Source: Alphaproteobacteria bacterium
Lineage (GTDB): Bacteria; Pseudomonadota; Alphaproteobacteria; Micavibrionales; Micavibrionaceae
Length of the DNA: 64,000 nt
Assembly (NCBI GenBank): GCA_016699735.1
Contig: CP065008.1
Span: forward strand, 806,001-870,000
Direction of reading: 5' to 3'
A program made the position numbers and the translations under genes. The notes under the pieces were generated by a model, which saw nothing but the letters and a program-made list of their open reading frames with translations, was not told the origin of the DNA and made no database searches. Position 1 is the stretch's first letter, and every line of letters begins with the position of its first letter. Positions 16,539 to 24,732 of this stretch are shown here, one piece after another.

Positions 16539-17261
16539 ATGCAAGCGATCGCGACATTCCTGTCTGCATTGGTTCTGGCGGCGTCCATCGCCGCCGGAGG
16601 CTTGTTCCTGCGCGAGGGGATGATCCGCTTCAACGCACAGCAGGGGGTTGTTTCCGTCAAGGGGCTGGCGGAAAAGAGCGTCGAGGCCGATCTCGGCGTC
16701 TGGCGCATATCCCACAGCGTCAAGGAATGGGATCTTCCTGCCGCTCGCCAGAAGCTGCAGACCAACCAGCAGGCGATCGAATCCTTCCTGAAACAGAATG
16801 GCTTCGCACCAGAGGAATACGCCCGCAAGAGCATTTCCCTTTTTCAGGGCCGCGAAGTCGCCGCGCAGGTCGGAGAGGTCCAGGAATACAAGAACACCTT
16901 TGAAATGACCCAGACCATAACGGTCCGCAGTCCCAAGGTGCGGGAGATCGAAAAGGCCGCACAGAATACCTTCGCCTTGATCGCGCAGGACGTTCTGCTC
17001 ACCAATTCCGACCCGGTGTATATGTACACCAAACTGAACGAGGTCAAGCCGGACATGATCGCCGAGGCGACCCGTAACGCACGCGACGCGGCCACTCGCT
17101 TCGCGCAGGATTCCAACAGCAAGGTGGGAAAGATTCTTTCCGCCGATCAGGGATGGTTCAATATCCTCTCCGCATACGGTGACGAGGTGGAGAACGAACA
17201 GGCCTCGATCGAGAAAAAAGTGCGCGTAGTAACCACAGTGAATTTCACCCTGATTGATTAA
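16539..17261 (+). CDS. SIMPL-domain (DUF541) membrane-anchored/periplasmic protein
   Basis: This 240-residue product has an uncleaved-looking N-terminal hydrophobic helix (about residues 4-24) and a domain of the SIMPL/DUF541 type: VSVKGLAEKSVEADLGVWRISHS, then a long helical middle, then a conserved C-terminal strand VRVVTTVNFTLID. Relatives include periplasmic proteins linked to oxidative-stress defence and an IRAK-associated mammalian protein; the molecular role is unsettled. It sits 24 bases after rpoB and 37 bases before rpoC, on the same strand. It is therefore almost certainly transcribed with both polymerase genes. This placement is highly unusual. Confidence 0.85.
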   Translation: MQAIATFLSALVLAASIAAGGLFLREGMIRFNAQQGVVSVKGLAEKSVEADLGVWRISHSVKEWDLPAARQKLQTNQQAIESFLKQNGFAPEEYARKSISLFQGREVAAQVGEVQEYKNTFEMTQTITVRSPKVREIEKAAQNTFALIAQDVLLTNSDPVYMYTKLNEVKPDMIAEATRNARDAATRFAQDSNSKVGKILSADQGWFNILSAYGDEVENEQASIEKKVRVVTTVNFTLID

Positions 17262-17298
17262 AATCAGGACCAAGACAGAAGAGAAAAGGGCGAAGACG

Positions 17299-20200
17299 AT
17301 GAATGAACTGATGAACTTGTTTGGCCAGCCGACCGGACCGCAGAGCTTTGACACGATCCGCATTTCTATTGCATCTCCGCAGCAGATCAACAGCTGGTCC
17401 TTCGGCGAGGTAAAAAAACCCGAAACCATCAATTACCGGACCTTCAAACCAGAGAAGGACGGACTCTTCTGCGCCCGTATCTTCGGACCCGTGAAGGACT
17501 ATGAATGTCTTTGCGGCAAATACAAGCGTATGAAATACAAGGGAATCATCTGCGAAAAATGCGGCGTCGAAGTGACCCTGACCCGCGTCCGCCGCGAACG
17601 CATGGGCCACATCTCCTTGGCCTCGCCCGTCGCGCATATTTGGTTCCTGAAATCGCTGCCGAGCCGGATCGGCCTCATCATCGATATGACTCTCAAAGAG
17701 CTGGAGCGCGTCCTCTATTTCGAAAACTTCATCGTCATCGAACCGGGCATGACTCCGCTCAAGCCGATGCAGCTTCTCTCCGAAGACGATTATTACAACG
17801 CCCAGGACGAATACGGCGAGGAATCTTTCCGCGCCGGAATCGGCGCCGAAGCGCTCAAGGAAATCCTCTCCGCGATTGATCTGGAGCAGGAACGCCTGAA
17901 GGTCGAGGAAGACCTGCGTGAAACCAGCTCCGAAGCCAAGCGTAAGAAGCTCGTCAAGCGCCTGAAACTGGTCGAGGCCTTTATCACGTCCGGCACCCGC
18001 CCGGAATGGATGATTCTGGACACTGTCCCGGTCCTCCCGCCCGAACTGCGCCCACTCGTTCCCCTCGATGGCGGCCGCTTTGCGACCTCCGATCTGAACG
18101 ATCTCTACCGTCGCGTCATCAACCGGAACAACCGTCTGCGCCGCCTGATCGAACTCCGCGCCCCGGACATCATCGTCCGCAACGAAAAGCGGATGCTGCA
18201 GGAAGCCGTAGACGCCTTGTTCGATAACGGCCGTCGTGGCCGTGTGATTACCGGCGCGAACAAACGCCCGCTGAAATCCCTCTCCGATATGCTCAAAGGC
18301 AAACAGGGGCGCTTCCGTCAGAACCTGCTCGGCAAGCGTGTGGACTATTCCGGCCGCTCCGTGATCGTGGTTGGCCCGGAACTCAAGCTGCATCAATGCG
18401 GCTTGCCCAAGAAAATGGCTTTAGAACTATTCAAGCCGTTCATCCTCCACAAGCTGGAAATTTACGGTCTGGCCTCGACGGTCAAGGCCGCCAAGCGCAT
18501 GGTCGAAAAGGAACGCCCCGAAGTCTGGGATATCCTTGAGGAAGTCATCCGCGAGCACCCCGTTCTCCTGAACCGGGCGCCCACGCTGCACCGCCTCGGC
18601 ATTCAGGCGTTCGAGCCGGTCCTGATCGAGGGCAAGGCGATCCAGCTTCATCCGCTCGTCTGTACGGCGTTCAACGCCGACTTCGACGGGGACCAGATGG
18701 CTGTTCACGTCCCGCTCTCGATTGAGGCGCAGCTTGAAGCTCGTTGTCTGATCATGTCCACCAACAACATCCTCTCGCCCGCCAACGGCAAGCCAATTAT
18801 TGTTCCGACGCAGGATATCGTTCTCGGCCTTTACTATCTGTCCATTGGCCGCGACGGTGAAATCGGTGAAGGCATGATCTTCCGCGGTGCCGGGGAAATC
18901 GCCCACGCGCTTCAGGAAAATGTCGTCAGCCTGCACGCCAAGATCAAGTGCCGCTACCGTGATGTGGACGAACAGGGCAATCCGAAAACCGTTCTGGTTG
19001 AATCCACACCAGGACGTATTCTCATGTCTGAATTGCTCCCGCGCCACCCGCAGGTGCCGTTCGCGCTAATCAATCAGGTGCTGACCAAAAAGGAAATCAT
19101 GTCCCTGATTGACATCGTCTACCGCTATTGCGGTCAGAAGGAAACGGTCATTTTCTGCGACCGTTTGATGAAGCTTGGCTTCCGTCATGCCTGTATCGCG
19201 GGCATTTCCTTCGGTAAGGACGACCTCGTCATCCCCGAGGCAAAAAAGAAACTGGTCGATGCCGCTTACGAAAAAGTCAGCGAATTCGAGCAGCAATACA
19301 TGGATGGTCTGATCACCAAGGGTGAAAAATACAACAAGGTCGTCGATATCTGGTCGCGTTGCACCGACGAAGTCGCGGACGCGATGATGAAGGGCATATC
19401 CAACATCGAATCCGGAAAGCTGAACGCCGTCTACATGATGGCGCACTCGGGCGCACGGGGTTCCGCGGCCCAGATCCGCCAGTTAGCGGGAATGCGCGGC
19501 CTCATGGCTAAACCCTCGGGCGAGATCATCGAAACCCCTATTATCTCAAACTTCAAGGAAGGTCTTTCGGTTCTCGAATACTTCAACTCCACCCACGGCG
19601 CCCGGAAGGGTCTGGCCGACACGGCGCTGAAGACCGCGAACTCGGGTTACCTCACCCGCCGTCTGGTTGATGTCGCGCAGGACGCCATCATCACCCAGCA
19701 TGATTGCGGAACGGAAAACGGAATCATGATGCGCGCCGTGATGAACGGTCCCGATGTCATAGTCTCTCTGTCCGAACGCATCCTCGGCCGTGTGCCGTCT
19801 ACGGATATCAAGAGTCCCCTCACCGGCAAGACGATTGCTGGCGCCGGGATCATCATTGATGAGGTTACAGCCGAGCAGGTAGAAACCGCGGGCGTGGACG
19901 AAGTCAAGGTCCGTTCCGTTCTGGTTTGCCAGGGGGATAATCATGGCATTTGCTCCAAATGTTATGGCCGCGATCTGGCCCGGGGAACCGAAGTCAACGT
20001 TGGCGAGGCCATCGGCGTGATGGCGGCCCAGTCTATCGGCGAGCCGGGAACCCAGCTCACCATGCGGACGTTCCACATTGGCGGCGCGGCGCAGAAGGGC
20101 GCTGAGCGCTCCCATGTCGATGCGAATATCGAAGGCAAGGTTGAAATCCGCAACAAGAACCTCGTTAAGAACTCCGCCGGTGTCACCATCATCATGGGCC

Positions 20201-21507
20201 GCAACACGGAACTCGTCATTCAGGACAAAAAGGGCGCCGACAAGGCAACTTACCGCGTTCCCTACGGCGCACGCCTCTTGATCGAAGACGGCGCCAAGGT
20301 CAAGGCCGGAGAAAAAATGGCCGAATGGGATCCCTACACCCTTCCGGTCATTACCGAAAAGGACGGTGTTGCCCATTACTTCGATCTGGTGGAGGGAATC
20401 TCCGTCGTCGATCAGGCCGACGAAGCAACCGGAATTTCTTCCCGCCGCGTCATCGACTGGCGTTCACAACCCAAGGGAAGTGACCTCAAACCGCGCATCG
20501 CGCTTCTGGACAAAAAGGGCAACATCATCAAGCTGCCCAACGGTCTGCCTGCGAACTACGAACTATCAGTGGACACGCTCCTCTCCGTCGAAAGCGGACA
20601 GGAAGTCAAGGCAGGGGATATCGTCGCCCGTATCCCCCGTGAAACCTCGAAGACCCGCGATATCACCGGGGGTCTCCCGCGTGTGGCCGAACTATTCGAA
20701 GCCCGCCACCCCAAGGATTTTGCGGTCATCGCAGAACTGGACGGTTACGTTGAATTCGGCAAGGACTACAAGTCCAAGCGCCGGATTGTCGTCCGCCCGG
20801 TCAATGTAGATGAGGAAGCCCGCGAATACCTGATCCCGAAGGGACGCCACTTGGCCGTTCAGGAAGGCGACTTCGTCCGCAAGGGCGACCGTCTGCTCGA
20901 CGGATCGCTAGTGCCCCACGATATCCTGAATATTCTGGGTGTAGAGGCGCTGGCCGAATACCTGACGAACGAGGTACAGGAGGTTTACCGCCTGCAGGGC
21001 GTTCGGATCAACGATAAGCACATTGAGGTGATTGTCCGCCAGATGATGCAGAAGGTGGAGGTATCCACCACCGGCGACTCCACGTTCCTGGCCGGAGAGC
21101 ATATCGACCGGGAGGAGTTCGAGGAAGCGCGCCGACGCTATATCGAGGAAGGAAAGATCGCACCAGAGGGCAAACCGGTCCTTCAGGGGATCACGAAGGC
21201 CTCGCTGCAGACCCGTTCCTTCATCTCGGCCGCCTCTTTCCAGGAAACGACGCGTGTCCTCACCGATGCCGCCGTCAACGGCAAGGTGGACCGCCTGAAC
21301 GGCCTCAAGGAGAACGTCATCGTCGGCCGCCTGATCCCGGCGGGAACCGGCGCATTCGTGAACCAGATGAAACGTCTCGCCGCTGAACGCGACGAAGAGG
21401 TTCTGGCCAATATGCCAAAACCCGAAAGCCTCGAAGATCAGGCTTCTGCCGAAGCACAACATGAAAGTTCAGAATCCCGCCCGCGCAAGGAAGTTGCAGC
21501 GGGATAG
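17299..21507 (+). CDS. rpoC: DNA-directed RNA polymerase subunit beta-prime
   Basis: The beta-prime subunit is 1402 aa from the chosen start. It has the N-terminal zinc-binding cysteines (CLCGKYKRMKYKGIICEKCGVE), the catalytic triad of aspartates in FNADFDGDQMAVH and the second zinc cluster (CSKCYGRDL). The start at 17299 (MNELMNLFG) matches family N-termini; an in-frame ATG at 17254 would overlap the SIMPL gene. A terminator follows closely, making rpoC the end of this transcription unit. Confidence 0.98.
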   Translation: MNELMNLFGQPTGPQSFDTIRISIASPQQINSWSFGEVKKPETINYRTFKPEKDGLFCARIFGPVKDYECLCGKYKRMKYKGIICEKCGVEVTLTRVRRERMGHISLASPVAHIWFLKSLPSRIGLIIDMTLKELERVLYFENFIVIEPGMTPLKPMQLLSEDDYYNAQDEYGEESFRAGIGAEALKEILSAIDLEQERLKVEEDLRETSSEAKRKKLVKRLKLVEAFITSGTRPEWMILDTVPVLPPELRPLVPLDGGRFATSDLNDLYRRVINRNNRLRRLIELRAPDIIVRNEKRMLQEAVDALFDNGRRGRVITGANKRPLKSLSDMLKGKQGRFRQNLLGKRVDYSGRSVIVVGPELKLHQCGLPKKMALELFKPFILHKLEIYGLASTVKAAKRMVEKERPEVWDILEEVIREHPVLLNRAPTLHRLGIQAFEPVLIEGKAIQLHPLVCTAFNADFDGDQMAVHVPLSIEAQLEARCLIMSTNNILSPANGKPIIVPTQDIVLGLYYLSIGRDGEIGEGMIFRGAGEIAHALQENVVSLHAKIKCRYRDVDEQGNPKTVLVESTPGRILMSELLPRHPQVPFALINQVLTKKEIMSLIDIVYRYCGQKETVIFCDRLMKLGFRHACIAGISFGKDDLVIPEAKKKLVDAAYEKVSEFEQQYMDGLITKGEKYNKVVDIWSRCTDEVADAMMKGISNIESGKLNAVYMMAHSGARGSAAQIRQLAGMRGLMAKPSGEIIETPIISNFKEGLSVLEYFNSTHGARKGLADTALKTANSGYLTRRLVDVAQDAIITQHDCGTENGIMMRAVMNGPDVIVSLSERILGRVPSTDIKSPLTGKTIAGAGIIIDEVTAEQVETAGVDEVKVRSVLVCQGDNHGICSKCYGRDLARGTEVNVGEAIGVMAAQSIGEPGTQLTMRTFHIGGAAQKGAERSHVDANIEGKVEIRNKNLVKNSAGVTIIMGRNTELVIQDKKGADKATYRVPYGARLLIEDGAKVKAGEKMAEWDPYTLPVITEKDGVAHYFDLVEGISVVDQADEATGISSRRVIDWRSQPKGSDLKPRIALLDKKGNIIKLPNGLPANYELSVDTLLSVESGQEVKAGDIVARIPRETSKTRDITGGLPRVAELFEARHPKDFAVIAELDGYVEFGKDYKSKRRIVVRPVNVDEEAREYLIPKGRHLAVQEGDFVRKGDRLLDGSLVPHDILNILGVEALAEYLTNEVQEVYRLQGVRINDKHIEVIVRQMMQKVEVSTTGDSTFLAGEHIDREEFEEARRRYIEEGKIAPEGKPVLQGITKASLQTRSFISAASFQETTRVLTDAAVNGKVDRLNGLKENVIVGRLIPAGTGAFVNQMKRLAAERDEEVLANMPKPESLEDQASAEAQHESSESRPRKEVAAG

Positions 21508-21533
21508 CACCGAATAATATGAACTGTATTTCT

Positions 21534-21565
21534 AAGAACCCCGAAAAGGGGTTCTTCTTTTTTTT
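21534..21565 (+). terminator. Intrinsic terminator after rpoC
   Basis: A 9-bp stem (AAGAACCCC at 21534-21542, GGGGTTCTT at 21548-21556) with a GAAAA loop is followed by a C and eight T. The next gene runs in the opposite direction and ends at the far edge of the hairpin, so the structure may serve both strands. Confidence 0.92.
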
Positions 21566-23291
21566 ATGTGTGTTTACCCATCCTGACTTTGAAGCAAGAA
21601 TAAAGAAAGAGAAATAGCCAGGCTACTAAGCCTGAAAGACTGATCAAAGCGCCGACTTGCTCCTGAGGCAGAGCGGGTATGAAAAAAGACAATGTGTAGG
21701 CTCCTGGCGGCAAATTCACAGAAATCTGACCATAGGGCTCAAGAGGGCTTATCACCAAATCGTTGTGGTTGCCGTCTTCAAACGTAATCTGTGAACGCCA
21801 ACCGATAAAGTGAAATTGCCTCAAGATAAAAACTGTCTGGTCTGGTGAATTAACTCGAAAAACCATCTGCCTCGGCAAATTCTTCATAATCGTGACCTCG
21901 GCAAGAGGGCCGTCAAACCTCCATAGCGGGTACGCAGGCGTCTTTTCGACGAAATCATGAATAGTGACCGTCATTTCCTTGTTTTTCGGTATAAACTCGC
22001 CGGTAAGGATCTTGTGCTTGATACGATATTCAAAAAACGCCGAGTCAGGATGCCACGAAAGCCTCACGAAGTTGAAGGTAAACAAACTGAGGGCAAAAAA
22101 GGCGGAAGATATAAGGCAGAGTCTGAAAAAAGACACGAAACGGTCATTCTGTCTACCCGATGGAGGCATTGAAATAAAAAACGCGATCAACGAAACGAAA
22201 AAAAAGTCCGAAAGCATCAGGAGCCGAAAAGGAAATTGAATTTTCTGTAAAGGTTCAAAAAGAACCCAAACGAAATGAGAAAAGGGCGTCATCAGGAAAA
22301 AACAAAAACCAGCAGAAAGCATGAAAGGAAGACCATCTTTGACTCTACTTTCGTCCAAGTTGAGAAAAAAATAAACAAACAGGGCAAGAGGAACAAAAAA
22401 CTGAAAGCTGGCGATTGCAAAAAGCAGCACTCCGTAGTTTTTGAAGACCGGAGGCCATGAAGAGGAGGGCCACCACAGGAACCATTGCTTGTAGTCATAA
22501 AAGGGGCCGCTCCAAAGCACTTGCGAACGCACGGAATCTAGCAGAGTTAAAGCAGGGTAGAGGTAAATGCCTGCAAGGCACCCGCCAAGAAAAAGACAAA
22601 ACAGAAAAACGCCAAAGGTCGAAATCTTTTCAATACTACGTTCATGAGCAGTCAAAATACTGCAGCCCTTCGCAAAAACCAGAAAAGGTGTCACGAAGAC
22701 GGCGCTGGGCAGGTGGGTGACAAGGAAAAGCGCATAGACTAGTGCCAGTAAGATACCGAGAACATACTTGGGGAATGGCTGCCGTAAAGAAAGCAAAAAC
22801 AGCAAGGGAATCCAAGCAAAGGCCGCAAATTCGGCCACGTTATTACGCTCGTAAACATCGATAAATAAATGGTAGGGCGCGATCATGTAAAGAAGGGCAC
22901 CGACAACAGAAGCGTACCTTGAACAAAATGATGAAAGCCAAAAGTAGCAGGTAATGCCTGATAAAATTAGGAAGAAAGAAACGTTAAGAATTAGAACATG
23001 AAGAGTATCAAACTGTTGAAGTCCGACGATATCAATAAAATAGCTGACATAATAAATCAGGGGGGGATAAAAAAACAGATTGGCGCCACCAAAGCCGTGA
23101 TTGATATTATGAAGCCACCTTGGGTATAGCTCTCCGGCTTGTACTTGTTCTTTAAATGCTTCATAGGCTATGATTTGGTTCTTGTAATCATCTCCGATGG
23201 GAAAACCGTTGAAAAACACAAGCCAAAGAGCTCCTAAACCCATCAAGGCGATTAGGAAAAGATCAACAAATACAGATCTTCTAATAAGCAA
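21564..23291 (-). CDS. Polytopic membrane protein, PTPS-related/YfhO-like GT-C type
   Basis: The 575-residue product has about ten to eleven hydrophobic helices. It opens with a short cytoplasmic end and a helix (LFLIALMGLGALWLVFF), followed by LYPRWLHNINHGFGGANLFFYPP, which resembles the 6-pyruvoyl-tetrahydropterin-synthase-related membrane family. That family is structurally akin to GT-C lipid-linked glycosyltransferases. A large extracytoplasmic beta-rich segment (about residues 420-535) precedes a last helix and a short basic tail. The substrate is unknown. It is antisense to its neighbours and AT-rich, lying in the rpoC-rpsL junction. Transfer is possible. Confidence 0.65.
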   Translation of the reverse strand: MLIRRSVFVDLFLIALMGLGALWLVFFNGFPIGDDYKNQIIAYEAFKEQVQAGELYPRWLHNINHGFGGANLFFYPPLIYYVSYFIDIVGLQQFDTLHVLILNVSFFLILSGITCYFWLSSFCSRYASVVGALLYMIAPYHLFIDVYERNNVAEFAAFAWIPLLFLLSLRQPFPKYVLGILLALVYALFLVTHLPSAVFVTPFLVFAKGCSILTAHERSIEKISTFGVFLFCLFLGGCLAGIYLYPALTLLDSVRSQVLWSGPFYDYKQWFLWWPSSSWPPVFKNYGVLLFAIASFQFFVPLALFVYFFLNLDESRVKDGLPFMLSAGFCFFLMTPFSHFVWVLFEPLQKIQFPFRLLMLSDFFFVSLIAFFISMPPSGRQNDRFVSFFRLCLISSAFFALSLFTFNFVRLSWHPDSAFFEYRIKHKILTGEFIPKNKEMTVTIHDFVEKTPAYPLWRFDGPLAEVTIMKNLPRQMVFRVNSPDQTVFILRQFHFIGWRSQITFEDGNHNDLVISPLEPYGQISVNLPPGAYTLSFFIPALPQEQVGALISLSGLVAWLFLFLYSCFKVRMGKHT

Positions 23292-23383
23292 AGCTAATCC
23301 CCGTAAAACTTACCCCTACAAGCTCCCTTAAACAATAGGGGCTTTGAGAACAGGCGGCAAACAGCTTTTAACAGATTCAAAGC

Positions 23384-23412
23384 TTGACACGCTTTTGACC
23401 CACAGCTATAGT
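23384..23412 (+). promoter_or_regulatory. Predicted promoter P1 of the rpsL operon
   Basis: TTGACA (23384-23389) and TATAGT (23407-23412) lie exactly 17 bases apart, the best sigma70-type match in the window. It is followed by CCGCGCC, like the rplK promoter. It implies a leader of about 325 bases before rpsL. Confidence 0.7.
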
Positions 23413-23635
23413 CCGCGCCACTGATTACGGATTGGCTGGCTGTAAGCCGTTTCCGGGCCAAAGAATCGGCCTGTAAAAGGAGCTTAAACGCAGCTGTAGG
23501 CTTTATCGAAAGGGCTCGGGATTGACCCCCAAAAGCACCAAGTAGATCAAGCGCAACATCCGCCGATAAAGTGCTTGGATCTTCTTTAGCGCGGACCAGG
23601 CGGGCGGATGCTCTGCGGAAAAATGCGGATGTCAC

Positions 23636-23664
23636 TTGACAACCCGCAAAAATCCGCGCTACAT
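23636..23664 (+). promoter_or_regulatory. Predicted promoter P2 of the rpsL operon
   Basis: TTGACA (23636-23641) is followed after 17 bases by CTACAT (23659-23664), or after 18 by TACATG. The -35 is perfect and the -10 weak, a common pattern in alphaproteobacteria. It would give a leader of about 70 bases. Confidence 0.5.
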
Positions 23665-23742
23665 GCCGCCATCCATGAAAGAAAATGCACGGCCCTGCGG
23701 TGCGGGGTTTTAATTTTGTTTAACGAAGGAGTGGGCAAAACG

Positions 23743-24114
23743 ATGCCAACCATTCAGCAGTTGATCCGCAAGCCGCGGAAAAAAACGGTAAAACGCAAAA
23801 AGAACCGGGCGCTCAAAAGCAATCCGCAGCGCCGCGGCGTATGCACCCGCGTCTATACGACAACCCCGAAAAAGCCGAACTCCGCGCTTCGGAAGGTTGC
23901 CAAGGTGCGTCTGACCACGGGCCTTGAGGTCATCTGCTACATCCCCGGCGAAGGTCACAATCTTCAAGAGCACTCCGTTGTTCTGGTCCGCGGGGGTCGG
24001 GTCAAGGACTTACCGGGCGTTCGCTATACGATCATCCGCGGAACCCTGGACACGCAGGGGGTTAAGGACCGCAGGAAGTCCCGTTCCCGTTACGGCGCCA
24101 AACGCCCGAAATAA
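23743..24114 (+). CDS. rpsL: 30S ribosomal protein S12
   Basis: S12 (123 aa) lines the decoding centre. The streptomycin-relevant regions TTTPKKPNSALRKVAKVRL and GGRVKDLPGVRY appear wild type, with the key lysines present. The start MPTIQQLIRKPRKK is the family standard and follows AAGGAG. It opens the str operon: rpsL, rpsG, fusA, tuf. Confidence 0.98.
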   Translation: MPTIQQLIRKPRKKTVKRKKNRALKSNPQRRGVCTRVYTTTPKKPNSALRKVAKVRLTTGLEVICYIPGEGHNLQEHSVVLVRGGRVKDLPGVRYTIIRGTLDTQGVKDRRKSRSRYGAKRPK

Positions 24115-24137
24115 GTATTAAGTGAGGAAAAAAGCAC

Positions 24138-24686
24138 ATGTCACGTCGTCGCAGAGCAGATAAAAGAGAAATTCTTCCAGACCCCCGGTTTGGGGACTTG
24201 GTCCTGTCTAAATTCATCAACTGCGTAATGGAGCAGGGGAAAAAGGCTGTAGCGGAATCGATCGTTTACGGAGCCATTGAATCTCTTGAGAAAAAATCGG
24301 CCAACGAAAATAAAAAGGACAAAGAGAGGGACGGTGCAGCCCCCGTAGAGTCTGATCTGGACGATGCAATCGCGGTCAAGAGCCGGGGTCTGCGCCTCTT
24401 CCATGACGCCCTTAAAAACGTCCGTCCACGCATCGAGGTACGTTCCCGCCGGGTCGGTGGTGCAACCTATCAGGTTCCCGTCGAGGTCCGCAATGAGCGC
24501 GCCTTGGCGCTGGCCATCCGTTGGATTATCGATTCGGCCCGCCGACGCGGTGAAAAAACAATGAAGGACCGTCTCGCAGCGGAATTGTTCGAGGCAGCTA
24601 ACGAGCGTGGCGCAGCGATGAAAAAACGCGAAGACACCCACAAGATGGCCGAGGCGAACAAGGCCTTCGCGCACTATCGCTGGTAA
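24138..24686 (+). CDS. rpsG: 30S ribosomal protein S7 with an internal insertion
   Basis: S7 nucleates assembly of the 30S head and lies at the E site. The ends are typical: MSRRRRADKREILPDPRFGD and the final KREDTHKMAEANKAFAHYRW. At 182 residues it is about 25 longer than the usual 156. The excess is a charged insertion at about residues 52-80, rich in Lys, Asp and Glu, between SIVYGAIESLEKK and LRLFHDALKNVRP. The insertion is in frame within an otherwise fully conserved protein, so the gene is functional. Confidence 0.97.
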   Translation: MSRRRRADKREILPDPRFGDLVLSKFINCVMEQGKKAVAESIVYGAIESLEKKSANENKKDKERDGAAPVESDLDDAIAVKSRGLRLFHDALKNVRPRIEVRSRRVGGATYQVPVEVRNERALALAIRWIIDSARRRGEKTMKDRLAAELFEAANERGAAMKKREDTHKMAEANKAFAHYRW

Positions 24687-24732
24687 TCACGCAGAATAGA
24701 CTAAGTAAACGGAACGGATAAAGAGAGACATC

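Larger units (their letters stand above)
23292..23742 (+). other. Divergent intergenic region with long rpsL leader
   Basis: This 451-base gap contains two predicted forward promoters and a long untranslated leader of up to 330 bases before rpsL. No recognised riboswitch or ribosomal-protein leader fold was identified. The heptamer GCGGATG occurs twice near 23605-23632. An in-frame extension of rpsL is open back to 23608, but its residues do not resemble S12, so the short conventional start is preferred. Confidence 0.5.

Noticed and set aside
14205..17432. Minus-strand open frame of 1075 codons opposite rpoB and the SIMPL gene
   Set aside because: It mirrors the codon bias of the strongly conserved sense genes, has no family match, no ribosome site, and reads through rpoB domains. 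It is a shadow frame.
23608..23742. N-terminal extension of rpsL by 45 codons
   Set aside because: The extra residues are unlike any S12, while a good ribosome site and the standard start lie at 23743.
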